The notes under the pieces are model-generated. The model was not told where the DNA came from, ran no database searches, and worked only from the letters and a program-made list of their open reading frames with translations. A program made the translations under genes and the position numbers. Shown one piece after another: positions 6,170 to 12,613 of a DNA stretch of 16,205 nt. Positions within the stretch are counted from its first letter, which is position 1, and each line of letters begins with the position of its first letter. The DNA is from CAYIFA01 sp964362625 (GTDB lineage: Bacteria; Patescibacteriota; Minisyncoccia; 1-14-0-10-42-19): assembly GCA_964362625.1 (NCBI GenBank), contig CAYIFA010000019.1, positions 1-16,205 on the forward strand, in the 5' to 3' direction.

Positions 6170-6364
6170 CTAAAAATATTTTTGCGACCGGACTTTATGC
6201 CATTGGTTATAAAAATAGGTCGCCGATGCAGTAACCCCCGCAGCGATACCTAATAGCCCAGCACTAACTTGAAAGACCCCGAATGTTCTATCGAAAAGAA
6301 CAGCCGATATCATGACGGTAATCATGCAACTTTGAGTTATACGGTCATAAACTTGCCGGCCCAT
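6170..6364 (-). CDS. Small hypothetical membrane protein, 64 residues
   Basis: Two hydrophobic stretches are visible, about residues 13-24 (CMITVMISAVLF) and 30-52 (a Gly/Ala-rich AGLLGIAAGVTA segment), joined by DRTFG. A basic tail (HKVRSQKYF) suggests a cytoplasmic C-terminus. It is a real gene: a perfect AAGGAGG site stands 8 bases before the ATG, and the terminator follows at once. The ribosome site overlaps the glyA stop codon, so it is the last, coupled gene of the operon. I recognise no family; function unknown. Confidence 0.75.
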   Translation of the reverse strand: MGRQVYDRITQSCMITVMISAVLFDRTFGVFQVSAGLLGIAAGVTASATYFYNQWHKVRSQKYF

Positions 6365-6372
6365 ATTTTAAT

Positions 6373-6379
6373 CCTCCTT
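6373..6379 (-). promoter_or_regulatory. Consensus Shine-Dalgarno overlapping the glyA stop
   Basis: AAGGAGG on the minus strand, 8 bases before ATG 6364. Its first two bases belong to the glyA TAA codon. Confidence 0.85.
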
Positions 6380-7595
6380 AAGGCGTCGGGAATTTATCAC
6401 AAATTACTTTCACCTGTTTCTTTATAGAAAATTGATCTTTTTCTGTCACGCCGCCGTAAACCAGTTGGGCGATAATCGTCATTTCCCCTTCCTTCATCCC
6501 ACGGGTCGTAACTGCTGGTGTCCCGAGACGGATCCCGGAAGGACGAAACGGCGAACGCGTATCAAACGGAATGACGTTGCGATTAACGATGATACCAACT
6601 CGCTCCAAGCGATCCTGCGCCTCTTTGCCGTCAATTCCTAAATTGGTTAAATCAATAAGCAACAGATGCGTGTCTGTTCCGCCTGAAACTAAGTTCAAAC
6701 CCAAGCGCGAAAGGTCGCTCGCCAAAACTTTGGCGTTTTTTACAATTTGGCTGGCGTATTTTTTAAATGCTGGCCTAGCAGCTTCATAAAGCGCAACACC
6801 GATGGCCGCGGTCTGGTGGTCATGCGGACCGCCTTGGCCGCCGGGGAAAACTGCTTTATTAATGGCGTCAATGTATTTTTTCCGCCCGAAAATTAAAGCG
6901 CCTCTTGGTCCGCGCAAAGTTTTATGTGTGGTGGTAGTCACGACATCCGCATAAGGAAACGGCGAGGGGTAGGTGCCACCCGCTACTAACCCGGCAAAAT
7001 GCGCCATATCCACCATCAAAATTGCGCCGGCTTGGTCTGATATTTTTCTTAATTTTTTAAAATCCAAAATGCGCGGATAAGACGAGGTGCCGGCAACTAT
7101 TACTTTCGGCCGCCAAGATTTAGCGAGTCCGAAAATTTTATCATAATCCAAGACCTGGGTTTTCCGACCAACTTCATAATGCCGCCACTTCCATATTTTA
7201 GAAGTAATACTAACAGGAGAACCATGCGACAAATGTCCGCCCTGATCAAGCGCTTGCGCCATCATGCGGCTTCCAGGTCCGGCGATTGCCGAATACGTCA
7301 AAAGATTCGCGGCAACGCCGGAAAGCGCCTGAACATTCACCCCCCACTCGCCTTCTTTAAGCCCAAAAAGTTTCAGCGCCCTTTTTTGGACGAGCGCTTC
7401 CAATGCGTCAACATATTTATTTCCGGCATAGTATCGCTTACCCGGATATCCTTCGGAATATTTGTTAGTGAAAACCGACGCGCTCGCTTCACGGACATCT
7501 TCTGAGGCGTAATTCTCCGAAGCGATCAGATTAATCGTATTTTCCTGCCGCTTTTCTTCCAGTTTTATTAGCTTCCTAATTTGTTTGTCTCTCAT
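6378..7595 (-). CDS. glyA: Serine hydroxymethyltransferase (GlyA)
   Basis: A PLP enzyme that interconverts serine and glycine and makes 5,10-methylene-THF. The start is set at ATG 7595, giving 405 residues beginning MRDKQIRKLIKLEEKRQ. The frame is open 41 residues further up but only through the tsaC 3' end, and no homolog needs that extension. Marks are NLIASENYAS (22-31), NKYSEGYPGKRYYAG (44-58), MVDMAHFAGLVA (194-205, Asp/His pair around PLP), TTTTHKTLRGPRG (220-232) with Schiff-base Lys225, and a C-terminal RPSGIRLGTPA. YAGNKYVD replaces the common YGGCEYVD. The gene begins 1 base after the tsaC stop and has no ribosome site of its own, so it is probably coupled. With FolD it would supply one-carbon units. 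Confidence 0.95.
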   Translation of the reverse strand: MRDKQIRKLIKLEEKRQENTINLIASENYASEDVREASASVFTNKYSEGYPGKRYYAGNKYVDALEALVQKRALKLFGLKEGEWGVNVQALSGVAANLLTYSAIAGPGSRMMAQALDQGGHLSHGSPVSITSKIWKWRHYEVGRKTQVLDYDKIFGLAKSWRPKVIVAGTSSYPRILDFKKLRKISDQAGAILMVDMAHFAGLVAGGTYPSPFPYADVVTTTTHKTLRGPRGALIFGRKKYIDAINKAVFPGGQGGPHDHQTAAIGVALYEAARPAFKKYASQIVKNAKVLASDLSRLGLNLVSGGTDTHLLLIDLTNLGIDGKEAQDRLERVGIIVNRNVIPFDTRSPFRPSGIRLGTPAVTTRGMKEGEMTIIAQLVYGGVTEKDQFSIKKQVKVICDKFPTP

Positions 7596-7596
7596 A

Positions 7597-8262
7597 TTAA
7601 TAATACAAGCTCTCAATCTCTTTTCTTGATACCGCGCCTTCGCGGAGTATTTCCGGGGGCCAGAAAGTTGCGTCCACAACCGTGGATGGCTTTGAGCTTG
7701 GTAGGTCGCCGGCATCAATTATCAAGTCAGGCCGCACCGGCAATTTCTCAAAATCGCTTATCAAATCGGCTATTTTGGCAAACGGCCCATGGCCAGAAAC
7801 ATTGGCCGAAGTGCCGAAGAGCGGCTCTTTAAATGCTTCCAGTAATTTATTTAAAAAATGATACTTAGGCACGCGCACACCAACAGTTAAGCCGCGCGGT
7901 TCGGTCCCAAGTCCGAATTTAGGCACTCCTAGTATTTCCTTTGGAAGCCAGCCGCGTGCCGGCAACACGCAAGTTATCCTGCCCGGCCAAACTCGATCTA
8001 AAAATCTCCTTGCGCGATCATCGGACACAAAAGCCACCTTTTCTATTTCTTCTATAGAATTAATGAGAACGGGCAGCGGATTGTCGGCCGGCCGCCCTTT
8101 TAAAGCAAAAATGGCTTCAATTGCCTTTTGACTTTTGACATGCCCGGCCAAACCATAAACAGTGTCGGTTGGCACAACAACTGTACCGCCCGCGCCTAAG
8201 ATGGCTATGGCCGATGCCAAGCAAGTATACTGAGTATTTTCATTCAACTCGAGCCGCCGCAT
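7597..8262 (-). CDS. tsaC: Threonylcarbamoyl-AMP synthase (TsaC/Sua5/YrdC family)
   Basis: Makes threonylcarbamoyl-AMP from threonine, bicarbonate and ATP, the first step of the t6A37 modification of ANN-decoding tRNAs. 221 residues, a YrdC domain without the Sua5 C-terminal extension. Marks are PTDTVYGLAG (31-40), the KxR motif in FALKGRPADNPLPVLI (52-67), WPGRIT (92-97) and TSANVSG (151-157). The start ATG at 8262 has no Shine-Dalgarno site. A 52-base gap separates it from yvcK upstream, and glyA follows after 1 base. It may have a weak promoter in the gap, but I could not see a good one. Confidence 0.93.
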   Translation of the reverse strand: MRRLELNENTQYTCLASAIAILGAGGTVVVPTDTVYGLAGHVKSQKAIEAIFALKGRPADNPLPVLINSIEEIEKVAFVSDDRARRFLDRVWPGRITCVLPARGWLPKEILGVPKFGLGTEPRGLTVGVRVPKYHFLNKLLEAFKEPLFGTSANVSGHGPFAKIADLISDFEKLPVRPDLIIDAGDLPSSKPSTVVDATFWPPEILREGAVSRKEIESLYY

Positions 8263-8314
8263 AATGCTTATATTTTTATCAGAAAATCAGCGGCATGCCT
8301 AGGTATATACTGCT

Positions 8315-9277
8315 TTATATTAATTTGATTATGGAGTGCGCAAGTTTATCCGGGTCATGCCGAATTAGGGATCCGGAGCGCAGAAAATCCGAATGTACCA
8401 TTTTCGGCTTCCTCGCCCCCGGAGGACGAACGAAAAAATCATCGATGAAAAACGAATTTTCCTTGCGGTATTTTTTAAGAAGTGTCTCAGCGGGCTTTTT
8501 GGAATTCACCAAAACCGCGTCAAATATCTTTTTATCCAGATACGCTTCCAGCGTCTCCAGAAAGTCTTCGGCAACAAAACCGTGAGTCTCGCCGTATTTG
8601 GTCATAAGGTTCATCACATAAACCTTTTTGGCTGGCGCCTTGATGAATGTTTCGCGGACTCCCGGAACCAAAAAGTTCGGAATAATACTGGTATAAAGAT
8701 CGCCTGGTCCCACTACAATTAGGTCGGCGTCACGAATAGCTTTAAGCGCCTTGGAATTAGCACGTCCCCGCGGTTCAATCCAAGCGCGCGCTACCCGCAA
8801 AGTTCCATCGTGTTTTGGAATATCTATGTTTGTTTCGCCCCTGACCACGCTGCCATCCTCCAACTCGCACACCAAAGAAATTTTTGAAAGCGTAACCGGG
8901 ATAACCTGTCCATTTTTAACATCCAGCAATTCCGAGGCCTTCTCGATTGCCCGTTCAAAATTTCCGGTTACTCTTTCGAGCGCGGTTAAAATTAAATTCC
9001 CAAAATTATGACCATTCACTCCGCCTTCTTTAAAACGGTAATTAAATAAGTCGACCAAAAACCGATTGGGCTGGCGGGATAATGCAATCAAGGCCCGCCG
9101 AACATCGCCTGGTGGCAGTATCCCAAACTCTTCTCGCAGTACTCCGGTCGAACCCCCGTCATCAGCCATGGAAACAATGGCCGACAAGTATACCGGATGC
9201 TTTTTAAGCCCGGAAAGGACGGTATAGGTCCCGGTCCCGCCGCCAATAACGACAATGTGCTTAGGATTGTCAGGCAT
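8315..9277 (-). CDS. yvcK: YvcK/GlmR-type (CofD-like) UDP-sugar-binding regulator
   Basis: 320 residues of the YvcK branch of the CofD-like family. In Bacillus subtilis this protein (renamed GlmR) binds UDP-GlcNAc and stimulates GlmS, steering carbon to peptidoglycan; it is needed for growth on gluconeogenic carbon. Visible marks are VVIGGGTGTYTVLSGLK (9-25, nucleotide loop), SMADDGGSTGVLREEFG (36-52), PPGDVRRALIALS, GHNFGNLILTAL and VVGPGDLYTSIIPN. The ATG at 9277 is 4 bases after the glmS stop with no ribosome site, so it is probably coupled to glmS. The adjacency matches the known partnership. Confidence 0.93.
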   Translation of the reverse strand: MPDNPKHIVVIGGGTGTYTVLSGLKKHPVYLSAIVSMADDGGSTGVLREEFGILPPGDVRRALIALSRQPNRFLVDLFNYRFKEGGVNGHNFGNLILTALERVTGNFERAIEKASELLDVKNGQVIPVTLSKISLVCELEDGSVVRGETNIDIPKHDGTLRVARAWIEPRGRANSKALKAIRDADLIVVGPGDLYTSIIPNFLVPGVRETFIKAPAKKVYVMNLMTKYGETHGFVAEDFLETLEAYLDKKIFDAVLVNSKKPAETLLKKYRKENSFFIDDFFVRPPGARKPKMVHSDFLRSGSLIRHDPDKLAHSIIKLI

Positions 9278-9281
9278 AAGC

Positions 9282-11126
9282 TTATTCTACGGTTACGCTT
9301 TTTGCTAAATTTCGCGGTTTATCGACATCGGCTCCGCGCAAAACTGCCATATGATAAGCGAATAATTGCAAAGGAATAACCGCTAAAATCGGGCTTAGTT
9401 CTTCTCTGATCGGCGGAATAAAAAACATGTCGCTGGAATATTTTGCAATCGCCGTATCGCCCTCGGTAGCTATCGCGATCACCGGCCCCTTGCGCGCGCG
9501 GATCTCCTCAAGGTTTGATACTATTTTCTCATAGACGCTATCCTTGAAAGCCAACACAATCGATGGAAAATTTTTATCTATGAGCGCGATTGGGCCATGT
9601 TTCATTTCGCCAGCCGGGTAGCCCTCGGCGTGAATATAAGAAATTTCTTTGAGTTTTAACGCGCCTTCCATCGCAGTCGGCCAGTTGAATTTTCGCCCAA
9701 GGTATAAAAAGTTATTCTTATCGGCATATTTGCGAGCAATGCGTCGAACTTCATTCTCTTTGGCCAAAACTTTTCTGCATAAATGCGGCAAACGCATTAG
9801 GTCCTCCGCCATAGCGCGGGCCTCAATACCGGAAAGCCCGTGCTTAATTCCTAAGTACAGAGCGAGCTCGGTTAATATAACAATTTGGGAAATAAACGCT
9901 TTAGTTGAAGCCACGGCGATTTCCGGCCCGGCATGGTTATATATTCCGGCAGTCACTTCCCGCGCGATTGAAGAACCTACTACGTTAACTACACCAAAGG
10001 TCAGCGCATTTTGGCGCTTCGCTTCGCGGATCGCTTCCAGCGTATCGGCGGTTTCACCGGATTGCGAAATAGCCACGACCAATGAATTTTTATCCATAAT
10101 TGGCGGCCGGTAGCGAAACTCCGAACCATACGCCACTTCGCATGGAATTTTAGCGATACTTTCCATGAGATACTTGCCTACCAAAGAAGCGTAATAAGAT
10201 GTCCCGCAGGCAACTAATACTACGCGCTTTATATTCATAAGGCGACCGCCGAGAGATTCGATGCCGCCCAATTTTACTTCGCCTTTTTTTGCGATCACTC
10301 GGCCGCGGATAGCATTTTCAACGACTTGCGGAATTTCATGAATTTCCTTGGCCATAAAATGAGGATACCCGCTCTTCTCAACATCGGTTGCCGACCACTC
10401 AATGATCGATGGCGTTTTTTGGCGGTTATGGTTTGACAAATCAAAGATGCGATAACTCTGCGGCGTTATCGAAACAATTTCATTGTCGTCAAGATATATC
10501 ACTCTCTTGGTATATTCACGCACCGCGCTCGCGTCAGACGCCACCAGGTATTCGTTTTTCCCAATGCCCAACAGCAACGGCGAGCCCCTGCGGCTAGCGA
10601 GCATTAAGTTCGGGAATTTGTTCGACACGGCGACGATGCCAAAAGTGCCCTCGAGATGACGGATCGCCTCGCGAAAAGCATCTTCAAATGAACGCGCTCC
10701 CTGCTTTAACGAACGCTCAATTAAATGGGAGATTACCTCGGTATCGGTTGCCGAAGAAAACTTATGGCCCTCACGCAAAAGAGCATCGCGAATAATTCCA
10801 TGGTTCTCGATTATACCGTTGTGCGCTATCGCAATTTCCTTGCGGCAGTCAAAGTGAGGATGAGCGTTAATGTCGCTTGGCGAACCATGGGTCGCCCAAC
10901 GGGTATGTCCGATAGTAGTAGCGATATACGCTGATTTTTTCCGACTAAGCGCGCTCTCTAAAACGGAAATTCTCCCTTGGCGTTTGATAATTTGAATGCT
11001 CTTTGAGACATCGTCAAAAAAAGCGACACCGGCCGAGTCGTAGCCGCGATACTCCAACCGCTTCAAGCCGCCAAGCACTACCTTAAGCGCGTCTTTTTTG
11101 CCGATGTAACCAACAATGCCGCACAT
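9282..11126 (-). CDS. glmS: Glutamine--fructose-6-phosphate aminotransferase (GlmS)
   Basis: Makes glucosamine-6-phosphate, the entry step to UDP-GlcNAc and peptidoglycan. It is full length at 614 residues. After removal of Met1, the N-terminal Cys2 of MCGIVGYIG is the glutaminase nucleophile. LEYRGYDSAG, GHTRWATHG and AHNGIIEN complete the class II amidotransferase domain. Two SIS sugar-isomerase domains follow, with VACGTSYYA, ISQSGETADT and a GEMKHGPIALID block. The C-terminus DKPRNLAKSVTVE is the conserved lid. The ATG at 11126 is 1 base after the stop of the TrmB-like gene. I see no glmS ribozyme or long leader in front of it; control probably comes from the upstream regulator and from YvcK. 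Confidence 0.97.
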   Translation of the reverse strand: MCGIVGYIGKKDALKVVLGGLKRLEYRGYDSAGVAFFDDVSKSIQIIKRQGRISVLESALSRKKSAYIATTIGHTRWATHGSPSDINAHPHFDCRKEIAIAHNGIIENHGIIRDALLREGHKFSSATDTEVISHLIERSLKQGARSFEDAFREAIRHLEGTFGIVAVSNKFPNLMLASRRGSPLLLGIGKNEYLVASDASAVREYTKRVIYLDDNEIVSITPQSYRIFDLSNHNRQKTPSIIEWSATDVEKSGYPHFMAKEIHEIPQVVENAIRGRVIAKKGEVKLGGIESLGGRLMNIKRVVLVACGTSYYASLVGKYLMESIAKIPCEVAYGSEFRYRPPIMDKNSLVVAISQSGETADTLEAIREAKRQNALTFGVVNVVGSSIAREVTAGIYNHAGPEIAVASTKAFISQIVILTELALYLGIKHGLSGIEARAMAEDLMRLPHLCRKVLAKENEVRRIARKYADKNNFLYLGRKFNWPTAMEGALKLKEISYIHAEGYPAGEMKHGPIALIDKNFPSIVLAFKDSVYEKIVSNLEEIRARKGPVIAIATEGDTAIAKYSSDMFFIPPIREELSPILAVIPLQLFAYHMAVLRGADVDKPRNLAKSVTVE

Positions 11127-11127
11127 G

Positions 11128-11874
11128 CTAGATTTTTGACCAAAGATTGTTAAATAAAATCTGCTGAGTTAGCGCGATTTTTTCATCGCGGATCAGAACG
11201 CCGAATGGCGTATTATCCTGGGCAACCGAGATCAGCGCTATTTTCGGCCCGTAGATAAGAATGTAAGCCGGGGCATCGTCCGGCAACCATTTACGTTGGG
11301 CCATCTGTAAATTAATCGGATCCCCGCCTTCACCGAGTGCGATGACTTTAGTTTTAATTTTTCTCTTTATTTTTTCTTTGGTGAAATTGGGGAATAATTT
11401 ATAGAGATAGCCCCGAATCGACTTGGAGGAATAAACAAGATATTCTTTCTCGTCCAAATTACCCACGGTCGCTAAAATATCTTCCAATATGCTTTTCACG
11501 CCTTCATCGGAATCGTAATATTCTACATGCGGCCGGCCGCCTTGCTTGGCGTACAACGACATTAACTGCGGCAAGGCGCCCTTTATTTTTAGCTTCTGCT
11601 CGAATATTTTCCTCTCTCTTTCCTCCAATGCCGAAATTATGCGATCCGGCGAGGCAACGATAAATCGGTGCTTAGTGCCCCGCGCCTCTGAAACCACAAA
11701 ACCCTTTTTCGCGAGGCCCTCTAAAATGTCGTGCACCGTGCCGCGATTTATGCCGGTACGCGCCGCCAAAATTCTGACCGTAGCGTGCCCCAAAGGCAAA
11801 AGTGCCATATATGTCGCTATCTCTTTGTCAGATAAATCTATACTCTTAAGCAGAGAATTTATATTATAGACCAT
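11128..11874 (-). CDS. TrmB-family transcriptional regulator
   Basis: 248 residues. An N-terminal winged helix (about 8-75) is visible as LSDKEIATYMALLPLGHATVRILAARTGINRGTVHDILEGLAKKGFV. It is followed by a basic coiled stretch (EERERKIFEQKLKIKGALPQL, about 84-104) and a C-terminal phospholipase-D-like sensor region of the TrmB type. Archaeal TrmB proteins sense sugars. Its place as first gene of the glmS operon suggests it senses an amino sugar or related metabolite and controls glmS and itself; that is inference. The promoter and an ATG-spanning palindrome lie directly upstream, and the mRNA is predicted to be leaderless. Confidence 0.82.
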   Translation of the reverse strand: MVYNINSLLKSIDLSDKEIATYMALLPLGHATVRILAARTGINRGTVHDILEGLAKKGFVVSEARGTKHRFIVASPDRIISALEERERKIFEQKLKIKGALPQLMSLYAKQGGRPHVEYYDSDEGVKSILEDILATVGNLDEKEYLVYSSKSIRGYLYKLFPNFTKEKIKRKIKTKVIALGEGGDPINLQMAQRKWLPDDAPAYILIYGPKIALISVAQDNTPFGVLIRDEKIALTQQILFNNLWSKI

Positions 11875-11885
11875 ATTTTTATGGT
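11870..11885. promoter_or_regulatory. Palindrome over the regulator start codon (possible operator)
   Basis: ACCATATTTTTATGGT has 6-bp arms around TTTT and covers the start point, the ATG and the candidate -10. CATATTTTT is repeated 23 bases upstream (11872-11880 and 11895-11903), which suggests two half-site copies. It could be an autoregulatory site for the TrmB-like protein. Confidence 0.45.
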
Positions 11886-11908
11886 ATTTTATAGCATATT
11901 TTTGTCAA
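11881..11908 (-). promoter_or_regulatory. Promoter of the trmB-like/glmS operon
   Basis: TTGACA (11903-11908) and TACCAT (11881-11886) on the minus strand, 16 bases apart. The -10 ends 6 bases before ATG 11874, again predicting a leaderless start. The -35 is perfect and the -10 is weak. Confidence 0.55.
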
Positions 11909-11951
11909 ATAAATTTCTACACAATTTGTGGATAACTGACATCATAATAAA

Positions 11952-11974
11952 ACCGCACGACTTACTCGTACGGT
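11952..11974 (-). terminator. Terminator of the leuS-pgsA unit
   Basis: On the minus strand ACCGTACGA pairs with TCGTGCGGT (9 bp with one G-U), has a 5-base loop and is followed by TTTATTATGAT. It begins 10 bases after the pgsA stop. Confidence 0.8.
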
Positions 11975-11984
11975 CATATATATT

Positions 11985-12512
11985 TCATGTGGTTTTTACG
12001 AATGCTTTCCTGACATAGTAATATGCCGACCAATATGCCAGAACTATGGCAGCTAAATACGCTAATATTCCCGCGAATGAAAACCCCGCGGCAAGCATGG
12101 TAAATGCCATGGCTTGAGTTAGAAGTTTATATTTACCAAGCCGCTGAACTGGTATAGTATTTTTGGCGCGAAGGCACACGATGCCCCATTCACGGAATAA
12201 TAACAGCAGAACAAGCGGCCACCATAAAACCGGCTCAAAAAGCCAAAAATAGATGGACAATGATGTGACTAAAATCTTATCCGAAAACTGATCTAGCCAC
12301 GCACCATACTCCGATTGAATATTCCTAACGCGGGCTATGTACCCATCAAGCCAATCGGTTAAAAACGCCGCGACAACCAAAATCGCCCTGAGCAGCAACA
12401 CAATAAAACGATATTGGCAGTCAAAACAGAAAAACTGAGTAAGATAAAATACGACCGGAAAAAGAACTGCGGCCCAAACCCGCGACCAGGATAAGGCGTC
12501 CGGGAGAGTCAT
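11985..12512 (-). CDS. pgsA: CDP-alcohol phosphatidyltransferase, probably PGP synthase
   Basis: An integral membrane enzyme that transfers a phosphatidyl group from CDP-diacylglycerol to an alcohol, most likely glycerol-3-phosphate, giving phosphatidylglycerol-phosphate. 175 residues with about five hydrophobic segments. The complete CDP-alcohol motif is present: Asp53, Asp56-Gly57, Ala60-Arg61, Gly70, Asp74 and Asp78. The N-terminus MTLPDALSWSRVW matches the amphipathic PgsA start (NLPNxLTxxR). The substrate cannot be proved from the motif alone; other alcohols are possible. It has no Shine-Dalgarno site and begins 4 bases after the tandem stop codons of the 27-residue gene. Confidence 0.88.
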   Translation of the reverse strand: MTLPDALSWSRVWAAVLFPVVFYLTQFFCFDCQYRFIVLLLRAILVVAAFLTDWLDGYIARVRNIQSEYGAWLDQFSDKILVTSLSIYFWLFEPVLWWPLVLLLLFREWGIVCLRAKNTIPVQRLGKYKLLTQAMAFTMLAAGFSFAGILAYLAAIVLAYWSAYYYVRKAFVKTT

Positions 12513-12516
12513 CTTA

Positions 12517-12600
12517 TTAACACAGTCTAAATAATATGGTCGTCAAAAACCCTAAAAGACCCCCGATAAGCAGCCCGGCTAGCGAATACCAAACCCCCAT
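12517..12600 (-). CDS. 27-residue single-pass membrane peptide
   Basis: A short gene reading MGVWYSLAGLLIGGLLGF and then LTTILFRLC, ending in tandem TAA TAA. Nearly the whole peptide is one transmembrane helix with a Gly-rich face (AGLLIGGLLG) and an Arg-Leu-Cys end. It is supported by a strong purine ribosome site (AGAGGGGG, 5 bases before the ATG) that overlaps the leuS stop, and by fitting exactly between leuS and pgsA. I know no family. It could be a small partner of PgsA or a general membrane micropeptide; both are inference. Confidence 0.6.
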   Translation of the reverse strand: MGVWYSLAGLLIGGLLGFLTTILFRLC

Positions 12601-12605
12601 TCCAA

Positions 12606-12613
12606 CCCCCTCT
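12606..12613 (-). promoter_or_regulatory. Shine-Dalgarno of the 27-residue gene
   Basis: AGAGGGGG on the minus strand, 5 bases before ATG 12600 and immediately after the leuS TAG stop at 12614-12616. Confidence 0.6.

Noticed and set aside
7596..7718. N-terminal extension of glyA by 41 residues
   Set aside because: It lies wholly in the tsaC 3' end, in another phase, and does not fit the GlyA family; ATG 7595 follows the tsaC stop by one base.
11927..11935. A perfect DnaA-box-like TTATCCACA on the minus strand, with a one-mismatch relative at 2821-2829
   Set aside because: They are single isolated sites with no cluster, no dnaA/dnaN neighbours and no AT-rich unwinding element; chance is enough to explain them.
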